A stretch of 64,000 nucleotides of DNA from Sequoia sempervirens (GCA_007258455.2 VDFB02115102.1:1-64000), one strand, 5' to 3'; shown: positions 45,546 to 56,524, counted from the first letter of the stretch. Numbers and translations are program-made. Notes: generated by a model from the letters alone, not told the origin.

Positions 45546-46760
45546 TGTTGCAAGTATGGTTGTTGCAAGGTGTTGTCATTGATGTCAACTGGTCAATTGG
45601 TTATCAACTAGTTGTGGTTGTCATTAATATCATGAATGTAAGATATTGGTTGTATATGTTGAGGATATTAAGAAAATTGTATTGAAGGAAAATTGCAGGT
45701 GTTTAATGGTTGCTTCGAATTTTGCTTCGAGATTTGCTACTATGTGTGTGGTTTAGATATGTTGTTCATGGTTGTTATTAGTTATATCCATATTTTTGGC
45801 TTCTGATTCATTGTACAATGTGAGTTATGTTCACCAGTTGTGAACTATGGTTTTTTGTGTATCTGGCTGAGGTCCGAGAAAAATGTTGTTCATCCAGATT
45901 TCGCTTTGGTTAAGTCTTATGACTTGCAGTTCTAGAGTTAAGTTGTGATTGTGCTAAAGATAATTTTGGTATCTAGAAATTGTGCTTAATTGTTCTATGT
46001 TTTACATTGGTTTGGCCGACCTTGTGTTAAACACTACCTTCAGAATTGATGCAGTGTGTTGGGACCTATTTGGGTCCTTATCAAGCGTGTGTTTGGGTCG
46101 CCCTCATTCTAATTCCACGCTAGAATGTTTTGGCGCCGACCTAATTTGAATTTAATAATGGATGGCCAACTTTGAATATGTTTCAAAGTTGAAGATGGTA
46201 TAAATATAGAATGAGTGTGTGGTGAAAGTAGAACAAAGAGATAAGAGCAAAAAAATAGTGCAAATAGATGCGAAGTAGATGCAACTAAGTGGATGTATGT
46301 AATATGAGTATGGTAGATTAGTGCAAAGCCTAAATGCTAAGTTTCTAGATGTAGTGAGCTGACGGTGGACTCTATCATTCATATATGTCTACAAATGGTT
46401 GAGTAAATTGTGGTGGATTTCTCGGTTGCATTGAAATTGTCTTCTCCTTGTAACATATTTCTTCTATCTTCTTTGTATCTATGTGGCAGTGAGCCCATTC
46501 GAGTGGTTAACCCTATTGGACAGTGAGCATTTTTCTCAAGCAATGAACCTTCTGTAATCGGTTTTGATATTCTCTATAGTGCGAGTTAATCCTCATTGTG
46601 GTTTTTCCCTCATTGAGTTTTCCACATAAATTTGGTGTTGTGTGTGTGATGGTTTTCAATTTCTACACTTACACTTAATGTTTAATCATGAGTTAAGAAT
46701 TGTGCTTGATCTAAGTTTCGATGAATGTTTTAAAGATTAAATTTGCTACAACTGATTCAC
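45546..46760 (+). repeat. 3' LTR of the second copia copy, truncated
   Basis: Starts TGTTGCAAGTATGGTTG after GGGGAAGAT; TATA box TATAAATA at 46199-46206; stops at CTGATTCACC, where the first copy continues for about 53 more bases. Confidence 0.85.
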
Positions 46761-46902
46761 CCAAGAACACTTGTTTTCTACCTTGCTTGCAAAGTGTGTA
46801 GTGCTTCAAACTTCCATGAGACATTAGCACAGAAGGAGCACATGCAAGATTTTGATTACTAGAATCATCGTCAATGATCATTGATCTGTAAACCAAGGTG
46901 AA
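46758..46902 (-). repeat. Shared segment, second copy
   Basis: CACCCAAGAACACTTG to AAACCAAGGTG, matching 35457-35602 with about four differences. It continues into AATATTCCACATG, which should also follow 35602 inside the gap if the block is a true duplication. Confidence 0.72.
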
Positions 46903-47104
46903 TATTCCACATGTAGTTAACTTATAGATTTAGATATAGTTTTAGACTGTCACAAGGTTCAAATTCGTGATCGAATTCAATAACCATAAAATTTGGATGA
47001 AATTCGACAAAGAGAAAAAATTCTATAAAAAAATCGCCTTATATAAATTAAAAATATTAAAATATAAATACATTAAAAAATTTTGATTTAAATATTATAA
47101 ATAC
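46903..47104. other. AT-rich spacer left of the LINE
   Basis: No gene. Ends with TATAAATAC (47096-47104), the left target-site duplication of the LINE. Confidence 0.6.
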
Positions 47105-49047
47105 GGAGAGTAATTGCACTATAGCCGCTCAGTGGTATGCAAAAAAAACCCTAGAAGATGTGCGCAGGATCTCCCGGGGCGACCGACGAAGATGATGCGC
47201 ATAGGAAGGCGAAGGGAGAAGGTTCTCTGCATGATGTTGCTGCGCAGACAAACGAAAATGGCAAGACTCGGCGCCCTCCTGGCTCGAAACGGGGAGGCCG
47301 CAAAGTTGTGTTTGGGGAGGGACGGAAACGGTATGACCTTCGCTCTGGGGCATCGCTGGGTCCTTCCTCTTCGCCCTCTGCTCGTCCTCCTCCTTTTAAG
47401 GGTCTCGACACTATGGTTGCAAAGTCAGGTGAGGCTTTTTCCAGTGCGACTCCTCCCTTTGATGTCGCTGGTTGCAAAAACAAATCGAACCCTTATCACA
47501 AATGTTCAAAATATTGTCGAGTTCATTCCATGTTTGTTAACCCTAACTCGGCCCGTCCTGAGGTTTCTTCAGATTCACCTCCACTTCAGAGTCTGGATTC
47601 TCAACCCAGAAGCAATCGGTTTTCCTTTGGGGATTCTGAAGTGGTCTTTTCTGAGGAACCTGTGGACTTCAACATTTCTGATGGCTGCATTGATGCAGTT
47701 GCTGAGGATTTGGGTGTTCGTTCAGTGGTAGTTAGATGTTTGCACAAGCGCCCATCGGTGGCCTCTATTCTCGATTGGATTAACTGTACTTGGAGTAACT
47801 TGCCCACCCCTACCGTGGAATCTCTTGATTTTGGTTTCTTTCTGATCACCTTCTGTTCGGTGGAGGATTGTAATTTTGTTTTGCAGAATGGGTCGTGGTT
47901 ATTTGGGCATTCTGGCCTTTTTATCTCCCCATGGTCCCCCTTTTTCGATCCAGCTACCGCCAAGATCACTTGCATTCCTATTTGGATTCGCCTGTACAAT
48001 CTTCCCTTGGTACTGCGTAATGTGGACTTGCTAAGCTCTCTAATCAACCAGGTGGGATCCTTTGTCAAGCTCGACCCTGCCTCTGTGGCCTTTGATTGCA
48101 GATTCTACAGAGTTTGTGCTTTGGTTGATATTTCTAAAACCCTTTCTCACTCCATTAGGATTCACTCTTCTGACGGTGTGTGGACTCAATTTTTAAATTA
48201 TGAGGGTTAGCCTTTTCGATGCTTCCGTTGCAACAAGCTAGGACACAGAATCGATGCTTGCCCTCTTCATCGTTTAGCTGGGGCGAGGAATGTCTGCTTG
48301 AAAAAGTGGGTTCAGAAGGAGGGCTCTCCGGATACTGATTTTATTTGGCGGAATCATGGAATGTTCTTTGAACCTTCTCAAGTTCCAGGGCTGAACCCGG
48401 ATTAGCCTGTGGCTCCCCCTCCTCTAAATGTTCCTGCTTCAGTGTTGAATCTGGATCACCCTGTGGTTCCCGCTGCCCCTCCTTCTGCTCCTATTGTTGA
48501 ATGCTCCTCTGTATCTTCTGAGGCGGAAGAAGATGATGGCTCTAATTCAGAGGGCACTTTTCCCTTCATGGACGATATGGAGGATCCTATTCGGGATTAT
48601 TATGACGACTTCACTCTAGATCCCCCCTGGAAACTTGGGATCTACCAATCCCTTTGCGGCAAATCAAAACTTGATTGTGGCTCCAAGCGCAAGGTTGGCA
48701 GAAAATCTGTTGCAGAAAAGCTCCGCATTGAAGGTATGGAGGCGGTGGAGGCGGGTTCTCAAAAAACTTTGGAGGCTCTCCTTCGCACCAAAAGAAGGGA
48801 TTATGGTTTAGGGTTTTGGCTCCTGGTTCTGGACTGTTAGTTTTTCTCTTCGTTTGTACCTTTGGTGAAGGTTTTTTCTGGTGGCTGTTGTCGTGCTTCA
48901 GTTCTCAGTAGGCTTCTTTAGATTTTTCTTCTTTCTTCTTCTCTTCTGTTATTTCTTATCTGCGTGGCAGATCTTTGTAACTTTTCTTTTATTTTAATAA
49001 AGGGAATGGGCCCCTCGTCCCATAGCTTACGGATCAAAAAAAAAAAA
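47105..49047 (+). mobile_element. LINE derivative: ORF1 and 3' end only, no ORF2
   Basis: Nine-base duplication TATAAATAC at 47096-47104 and 49048-49056 flanks the element. It carries a 5' UTR of about 50 bases, ORF1, a short 3' UTR ending AATAAAGGGAATGGGCCCC...GGATC and a poly-A at 49036-49047. Endonuclease and RT (ORF2), usually about 3-4 kb after ORF1, are absent. The element is far more GC-rich than its surroundings. Either a deleted copy was mobilised by a full-length LINE, or ORF2 was lost after insertion. Confidence 0.87.
47158..48840 (+). pseudogene. LINE ORF1 protein (DUF4283-like plus CCHC), two in-frame stops
   Basis: ATG at 47158 opens a 560-codon frame interrupted only by TAG at 48208 and 48403. 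N-terminal 170 residues are basic and disordered. Residues about 195-340 form the DUF4283-like RNA-binding domain: SVVVRCLHKRPSVASILDWI, NFVLQNGSWLFGHSGLFISP, CIPIWIRLYNLPLVLRN. Just after the first stop is the knuckle CFRCNKLGHRIDACPL. An acidic region (SSEAEEDDGSNSEG) and a basic end follow. The first stop fits Leu TTG to TAG. ORF1 proteins bind LINE RNA. No frame shift has occurred, so decay is slight compared with the LTR elements. Confidence 0.85.
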
Positions 49048-49056
49048 TATAAATAC

Positions 49057-49900
49057 TAAACATATTAAATTTAATAAATTAATAATTTAAATTAAATATT
49101 TTAAAATATTAAATTTTAACCTACTAAAAATTAAAACAATGTTGAACTTGATAAAAATTGATTTAAATATTGCATATACTAAATATATTCAATTTAATAT
49201 ATGAATATATTATTAATTAACAAACTAAATTAAATATTTTGAAATATTAAAGTTAAACATAGTAAAAATTACAAGCATGTTGAACTTAATAATTTTTAAT
49301 ATGTAAAATTTTAGAAAAAAAAAAAACAAATTCTAAAACAAAAATGAAGTAAAAAGAATATAACAAACATAAAATGCAAACAAGAAGCAACAGATACAGA
49401 GTCGGGGAAAATAGTTATGTGCTTTGCCCTTCGTACCCTGATACCTCTGATCTATGGGCGAAAATAGGAGCAATTCGTAGAATAAACATCAACAGGGAAA
49501 TAGACATTACCTCTTATGTTTGTCAACAGCGCAACAGACATCTGCATCCCTCAGGGCAGATTCACAAAATAAACTTTAAGCCCAAAATGGAGCTCGTGAT
49601 TCGATTTTACTAAGAAAAATCTAGCTGAAAACGTTTTTTAAAAATTAAAATACATTTTGATTAAAAAATCTAACCCACCTTTCCATACGAATATTAGGGC
49701 GAACAGAAATGAATTTTTTAGGTTTTTAATAAATTTGCCGGTTTTCGAACTTCATGGATGATATGACATAGGTTTTAGATACTACACATGACTGAAATTG
49801 TTAAGCATCTAATGTGCAAGGAAATAAAACATAACAAGAGCAATATACCGTGAAAGAAGACAAATATACCCCCCTAGAGAAACCCACTCTAGGTAAAAAA
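49057..49900. other. AT-rich spacer with one small open frame
   Basis: 49057-49365 is almost pure A/T. The plus frame 49374-49613 (79 codons) sits in a locally GC-richer patch with ordinary codon use (SDLWAKIGAIRRININREID) but matches no family I know. The opposite strand has a possible splice donor (AAGAG/GTAATG near 49512). Coding status undecided. Confidence 0.35.
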
Positions 49901-49922
49901 TGACCGGTTCCTCACTAATATT

Positions 49923-50278
49923 ATGTATTTCAAAATTTGCAATACAAGAGATAGCAGCCCTTAGACCTAAAAAGCAGAACAATATCCTACTAAAACAAGC
50001 TCAAAACAGTCTCACAGACACTCTCAATTCACGTCCCCTGTCTCTGCTCTTGAACACAATCCCAAACTTAGAGAAACTATAATGTAAATCTTCTACTATC
50101 ATGTATTTCAAAATTGGCAATACAAGAGATAGCAGCCCTTAGACCTGCAAAGCAGAACTCTATCCTACTAAAACTAGCTCAAAGCAACCTCACAGACACT
50201 CTCAGTTCACTTCCCCTGTCTCTGCTCTTGAATACAATCCCAAACTTAGAGAAACTACAACGTAAATCTTCTACTAGA
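49923..50278. repeat. Tandem duplication, 178-bp unit
   Basis: Copies start ATGTATTTCAAAATT(T/G)GCAA at 49923 and 50101 and both end near AACTTAGAGAAACTA(T/C)AA(T/C)GTAAATCTTCTACTA. About 90% alike. On the minus strand both give VEDL...SFSKFGIVFKSRDRG-like peptides before a stop, which could be duplicated exon sequence or chance. Confidence 0.9.
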
Positions 50279-51204
50279 GCCCTCAAGGATGCATATAAGC
50301 AAGTAAGAACAAATACACACATCCCACAGATACTATTAAATAATATTACAATGCATCTGGGCGCCATAGAGTTTGAGAAATTCCACCAAGAAATTTAAAA
50401 TTGGGAACTGAAACATCATTGGATGCCATGATCTGTTGTCAAGATTTCACAGCTACTGAAAGAGGCATTTTCATTTATACTCGAGTAGAGATAAATTCAC
50501 CACAGCATTTACATTTTTGCGGCCTGCTACAACCGGCAATTTTGCCAAAGTGGCAAACTACTCAGCTTTTGATGATTTCTCCTGCCAAAGCCTGCATTTC
50601 GATGTAAAAAACTGTCCTTGTTCCAAAAACATGCCATGAAGCACAAAAAGACAGATCCTTTACAGATCAACCATTGGTGTTAAAATCACATCACTGCTAA
50701 AGACTTACATGTTACTAAAACCTAGATAGTTTTTATGGATACCATAGGCCACAGTTTTATAAGATTAAATATAATTCCTCACCTTCTGACTTGAAAGTTG
50801 AAACCATTACTACCGATAGACTGTCTTAACAAGTTGGACAATTTTTAAAACCCTTAACTTCTATCACGCAGTGCACAATGGGGACAATAGAGATTCTTAG
50901 TATTGTCATAAAAAAAAGAAAAGTATATAAATGGGCAATAACATCTTTGAAGTTGATGATAAAGAAGAGGCTACCTAAAAGTGAAACAAAATAACTACCT
51001 AGGCATAAATAATTCAAATGGGATAGCTTGCACTGTAAATACTATGGCCTGTGTCATAAGCTTTCAAAAGACAATATGATCAAGAACTAACAAAATCCTT
51101 CCAAGTTTGAAAACATTAAGAAATTTCAGCATTCAAACCAGGAGCGCTGATGACAGTTTCAAATATTAAAAAAAGAATAATTTTTTTATTAAAACATAAT
51201 ACCC

Positions 51205-51330
51205 CTCAGTACGCCTGTTTTCTACCTTGCTTGCAAAGAGTGCAGCGCTTCAACTTCCACATGCTATTAGCACAAAAGGAGCACCGACAGCAAGATTCTG
51301 ATTACTAAAATCATCATCATTGGGGTCAGA
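51205..51330 (-). other. Possible terminal exon with Cys-rich end
   Basis: Minus strand: after a TTTTAG acceptor-like site near 51307 the sequence reads SCCRCSFCANSMWKLKRCTL, CKQGRKQAY then TGA at about 51208. The C-X-C-X2-C ... C-X2-C spacing suggests a small zinc-binding tail. Two diverged copies (35457-35602, 46758-46902) keep the DNA but not this frame. I do not recognise the family. Confidence 0.35.
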
Positions 51331-51573
51331 ATCACATTTCTGTTGCTACATACCTACATGTTTTGAAATCATCAGAGGGTGCTTGGTAGAACTCTGGTAA
51401 TTATTGTGCCTTCGACATCAAGGAGAGCATAGACAGCAATTGTTTAGGGAAACTCATCGCTGTATAGCTGTTGGACACCGTGAGACTTCAAAGGCAATAG
51501 TAAAACCAAAATGGCATTTTTATTGACTCAAGATGACATGCTACATTATCAGAAACAAAAAACAGGATACATG

Positions 51574-51660
51574 ATGAGTGTTTAGATTTCTGGTTTGTAA
51601 CTGTGTGTTTAGATGTTAAAAAATCACACACAGTTACAAACCAGAAATCTAAACACTCAT
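51574..51660. repeat. Perfect 34-bp inverted repeat with 19-nt loop
   Basis: Arm 51574-51607 (ATGAGTGTTTAGATTTCTGG...) is the exact reverse complement of 51627-51660. The pair sits between two direct copies of GGATACATGATG (about 51565 and 51695). No coding. Confidence 0.95.
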
Positions 51661-52051
51661 TATCATGGACTGTGAAAACTACGTGCTTTTAATAGGATAC
51701 ATGATGGCAACAGCAATACAAACAAATGTATCATTTTAATAAAAAGACACATTTTCTGACTTTTAGCAATATCAGGTGGATTATAATTGCATGTAGCTTT
51801 TAAAATTAATCATGAAGCTCTAGCCAAGTATAATGTGCATGTGAATTTTTCATACCACAATTTAAATTCAAAGGAATTCTCTTATATTCTCTATCATCTT
51901 CTAGTTGCAAATTCAGAAGCCTTTGCAGTTACCTTTTCATCACAGCACTATTGCCCTTCTTACACAGCATCCTTTTCATTATGCAAATAACGAGTCTCTT
52001 TGGAAGAATCCAATAATTTAGAATTTGAATTCTTGTACAAGTTTAGTCTGA

Positions 52052-52255
52052 GTCATAATCAAAAACAATAATAATAAAGCATTCTATCAATTGAAGACAC
52101 CCTTTGCTCATGTCATCCCAAATCTAGTTGAACATCCAACAAAAGATGGGAAAGTCATAATCAAAAACAATAATAATAAAGCATTCTATAAATTGAAGAC
52201 ACCCTTTGCTCATGTCATCCCAAATCTAGTTGAACATCCAACAAAAGATGGGAAA
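52052..52255. repeat. Tandem duplication, 102-bp unit
   Basis: Units 52052-52153 and 52154-52255 differ at one position by eye (TATCAATTG / TATAAATTG). The unit length is 34 x 3, so a frame at 52091-52339 passes through both, but it looks non-coding. Very recent event. Confidence 0.95.
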
Positions 52256-54230
52256 GTCACTAATGGCTTTAAAATGGCATCATTTATTAAATTAAACCTT
52301 TACACATGTCATACCCAATCCAGTCAAACATTTTTATAAAAAGGGAAAGGCAATAAATAACTTCTAATTGGACATCATATATGCAATATGATTCCCATCT
52401 TTTTATTGAAACAAACACGAGTATATTTCAGATGGTACTAATACTACAATGCATACAAAGATGAGAAAATGGAAACGGGGTAAAGAAATCCTAAGTTGGT
52501 GGGTTCCAACATACCCCATGAATGGTGTGCACTGTGCAGGCAGGGACTAAATTTGAGAATTGACCCTGCTTGTAAGTAAATTTTTTAGGACATTTGTCTA
52601 TTAAACATTTGCACCCTTAAGAATTACCCATTGTCTGCCCAAACTTTTTACCTTGCATCCAATACAGTCTTAAATAATTCAACTCTCCAACATCCTGCCC
52701 ACTGCAACATGGTTGCAACCTTAGGAAACAACCCATGACTCGTCCCGAAAGATGACCTTTGTGGTTGTAGTCACAAGTAAATTTGTGGTGCGGTAAATAA
52801 AAGACAAAATCCTGTTGACGACAGCTGTTTCCTTTGCTGCACTAACAGGCCCAATAAATGCAATACAGACCCCTCCCATCGCATTTCTTGCAACCAAGAT
52901 GATATGTTGATACATTGTAGATTGGAGGAAGTGATGTACTGTCTTTCTGAAGTATGAAATTTGGGCTTGTGGCAGCCTTTACATATCAACAAGGCCATGA
53001 GAAACCCTATCACTGAGTTTCTTAGGCGATTGCCAGTCACCACCATAAAATGATTACATCTTAGTGATTCCCAATGGATTTCGCACAAAGGCAACTTTCA
53101 GGACACACAATACCCTGTAAAAGCATAGTATTTAGCCCAGTCATCCTTTACAAAAGTTCATGGGGAATTTTTTTAACTGTTTTCAATTATGTCCAATGAA
53201 ATAGCAAATCACTATGCCATTTTTTGAATAGCTTTGTAGGAATCACTGGATCAGTGGATACTAAAATCCAATTGCCGATAACTTATAACCAAGAGCTCTT
53301 AAGTCCTATGATTAGAATCTTCCACATATTAATGCAATTTTAAAAATGCAGTGCATGGTCCTCGTCAAATCACTGTCTCCAAGAGAGTGATAAAATGTGG
53401 CTGCCTTTACATAAAGACATGAGGAAGCATCTAAAATTTAAATCAATAGGCTACTATCTTTTATGAATCCCTGAGCAATTGCACACTGATGCTTCCAAAA
53501 TGAACCCTCTAATATATGAGAACATGCTCAATGCTCACTATAGGCCAATCAAATTTTTTAATCATCGATACTAGACTATAAGAAAGAAAAGGATGATCAC
53601 CTCCTCCATAACATTTTAACCATGACACAATCAAGATATTGGAAGGAGATATAATTACCACTTGACACAAGTCCAGGTAACATAAATCTCTAAATGACAA
53701 GTTCACAAGGACTGTGTAAATAGCTGCTCAAACATCCACCTGGATTCTCTACTATGCAGGGATCTTCTGTGTTGTACTCTCATTCTATAGGAGGTGTATA
53801 TCTACCTGCCCAGAAACCAACGTGATTCTCCAATTTGCAAGAATCCTTTGTATTATATTCAAACACAATCATTGTGAGAGTCTGATAATTCAGCTTTACC
53901 AGATGGAAATTTTCAGATTTCAAAACTTGAATGAAATTTGAGTCACACACGCAAATTATCAAAACAGATCAGTTAGAAAAACCTTTCTTTTTCAGGAATG
54001 AAACAGAGTACTTCATATTCTGAGAGAAAAGAAAATAACTATGTGTACAGATTTTTTTCCTTCTTTTTTTAATTTGAGGAGGGTGAGACTCAGACAAGGG
54101 AGGCCAGACCAAAATCTATAATATGAACCTTCAATTTCCAGAAATCATAATATAGATAAATCATGCAATATAAATCCTTTTTCACATTTTCATTTCCTTT
54201 TTTCTTCAAGAACATAAGATAAAAAATTTA
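52256..54230. other. Spacer without a supported gene
   Basis: Only short frames on the minus strand (for example 52915-52721 and 53094-52771) with no known domain. Composition and scattered stops fit intron or intergenic DNA. Confidence 0.4.
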
Positions 54231-54296
54231 AGCTAGGAGTTAGACCCACAGCCACTGTTTAAGAACCGGTGCCTGTAAACTACACCAAGGATCAGG
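54231..54296 (-). repeat. tRNA-like stretch, possible SINE head
   Basis: Minus strand shows TTGGTGTAGTTTACAGG (box A-like, 54272-54288) and, about 25 bases on, GGGTCTAACTCC (box B-like, 54237-54248), as in the 5' part of a tRNA-derived SINE. No clear target duplication or tail was found. Confidence 0.25.
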
Positions 54297-55959
54297 GGGC
54301 AATGGTGAAAGTGCGGAAATAATTGCCTTGTGAAGATAGTGCAATTGCTGTTCAAAACAAACTAGATCAGATTGTTCACTAGTTTCTTCTCCGCTTATTT
54401 TTTATGTTTTTGGTCATGGTATATCAAAGTAGGAAATGCTACCGTCAATTTACATTTATGGGTTTGTGGACTGCTAACACTCTTTTTCTGAACTTGATTA
54501 TAGTCATTTTCTCAATTTCTGTATGTCATTAAACCAACTCAAAGATTGCATCAAATTATTCAAAGTTGTTAGTTTTTAAAAAAGAACTGTTCCTTCGAGT
54601 TCAAAGTAAATAGTTTTCAAATTTTATTTTATTTTTCAAGTTTAAGATAAGTTTCACAACATAGCAATCAGAAAAATTAGCACACAGAGAATATTGAACC
54701 AAGATATGCTGCAGTCTCCTGAAGTTCCACTCTTCTCTTGCTTGCGTCCTATTCCCCCACATACAATAACAATAAAATCAAACAAGTACGAAATATGAAT
54801 GAGTTATAAGAAAGAATGCAGACAAAGTGATGTAGCAGTTCAATGCTAACTTTAGACATTAAGGCATTCTTTAACATACAACTCATGCTTTAAGGTTATT
54901 ATAATTGAACAGTCAAAGTCTACGAATTCAATCCCGAGAGCTTATCATTTTTAGTTTTTTTAAACTTGGGGTCTTGTACTTGTGGAGTCGTGACCCTGAG
55001 CTGCCTAATTGCAGTGTGTCAAAGAGATCGTAGACATCCTTAATGCAGCGTGAAGTTGAACCTGGATCACAACTTCCTAATCACAACCTCACCTAACCAT
55101 ATTTCACAAAACACAACTTACATGAAATGACAAGTCTCCAAGTCTAGTTCATGGTGCCGACTTATAGTGGTGCTGGTCGGAATGCACCACCTTACCATTT
55201 TACAACAATACTTTGCACTTACTCACTTGTATCCTTTACCATTACATGACACACCATAACCCTTGCGAGCTTGAATCGTGAGTTTGAAGATTTGAAGTCT
55301 TAACTTTTTCAGAGGAATAAATATTTCGAAACATTATATTCAAAATTTTGAGTTAAGCGTTTCACCAAATGAAATTGAGAAATTGCAGAACTAGGCCTTC
55401 AAGTATGAAGGTAAGAGATAATTAGGAGCTAAAATGTGAAATTTGAAATAAGGCCCAAACTTCCATGTCACAAAGAGAAAGTAAAGGATTTCGAAACCCT
55501 GTGTGAACACGAGTTTTTGAGCTTAAAAATCACAGATTAAGCTAAGGGCCGTATTGAGCTACATACCAAAGATTTTATAAACGTGAATCACCCTTCAATT
55601 TACCCCGTTATGGTTAAATCGCACCTTCGACACACACCAGCTGGAGCCATGGGCTGCCTTCTTACATAGAGAGAGAAATTTGAATCTGGCTCGTGGTCGA
55701 ATAAACAGAAGCTCTATTATCTTCAATTAAATCAACTAAATTCAGTAAGACTATAGCTCATAGTCCTCTTATTCACTGTTACCAAGCCCATATAACTTAT
55801 TCCACAGTCAAAATAATGACCACAGAGATTTTCACACCATAACGATCAGCGTGTCACAAAAACAAGGGTAAGAAAATTCAAAAACATCGAAATCGATACC
55901 TAGGGTTTCAAACTTAAAATAGTGGAAAGAGGAGAGATATAGGAGAAGCCTACCTTTAA

Positions 55960-56160
55960 AAAGGTAATGGAACAAACAGCATATCTTGGCCGTTAATGTT
56001 CGCATTTTTCCTGCAGCTCATTTTCTCAAATGCAGGGTCGCCGGCCCTTCCAAAGGTTGCAGCGAGGCCACGAATCCACGGAAATGACCACTGACAGCAA
56101 AGAGGGGCTTGATGGGCGACTAATAAGTTAATAACGGTCTAATATTAGGGTTTCTAGTAC
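55960..56160 (-). other. Possible 5' exon of a minus-strand gene
   Basis: Reading the minus strand from about 56160: AAACCCTAATATTAG, a GC-richer stretch with short upstream frames, then a donor-like AAAG/GTAGGC near 55957. This looks like a 5' UTR exon. Downstream pieces on the same strand (51205-51330 and others) may belong to the same unit, but I cannot build a protein. Confidence 0.3.
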
Positions 56161-56224
56161 TGTCAGAGTGTGCTTTTGGTTTAGATCGAGTAGTGATACA
56201 TTCTTTTGGTTTAAATTGTGTAAT

Positions 56225-56274
56225 TTTGGTTTGAATTGGGTAGTGATTTGTCACTACTCAGTTTAAATCAAAAG
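56225..56274. repeat. Imperfect hairpin
   Basis: TTTGGTTTGAATTGGGTAGTGA and TCACTACTCAGTTTAAATCAAA pair at 18 of 22 positions around a TTTG loop. Related TTTTGGTTTA-(G/A)AT pieces lie just before it (56168, 56202), so it may be the edge of a small foldback element. Confidence 0.6.
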
Positions 56275-56524
56275 TGCAGTTTTATAATTTTATTATATTT
56301 TAAAGTTTTGATCATATTTTTAATATTAACTAGCAATCGCATCTTGGTGTGCAATGGGTACGCCGAAGAGGTTTGGAAGGTCAATTAAGAAAAAAAGTTG
56401 GTTTTCTTTTTTCATACGTTTGTGAAATACATGATGTCAATTAGTAGGCCATTTAACTAATGATGTTTGTGCAACAAAGCTCTCAATGGAGAAGTGATAG
56501 CTTCAAATCAACTATGCATCCACT

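Larger units (their letters stand above)
35703..46760 (+). repeat. Second copy of the block 15403-33770
   Basis: Colinear from the non-autonomous element interior through two antisense copia remnants, the sense copia with its truncated 5' LTR, and most of its 3' LTR. It lacks the solo LTR plus chromovirus (22679-30298). It retains about 290 bases at 41790-42075 that the first copy lost. Hand comparison gives several percent difference. It shares internal junctions such as the LTR-integrase fusion and the TATAC flank (42155-42159). Confidence 0.93.
42160..46760 (+). mobile_element. Sense copia element, second copy, right end truncated
   Basis: Truncated 5' LTR (42160-42786) after TATAC, fused to integrase, then uninterrupted linker, RT, RNase H, PPT and a 3' LTR (45546-46760) that stops about 53 bases short. 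It then runs into the shared Cys-rich segment. Same family and same ancestral insertion as 21577-33828. Confidence 0.9.

Noticed and set aside
47129..48068. Long minus-strand frames across the LINE ORF1
   Set aside because: They are antisense shadows of a GC-rich coding sequence; the plus frame has the recognisable domain and knuckle.
52721..53094. Minus-strand frames with C-X2-C (CKKCDGRGLYC) as a zinc-finger exon
   Set aside because: Stops occur immediately on one side, no clear splice sites, and three frames look equally plausible.
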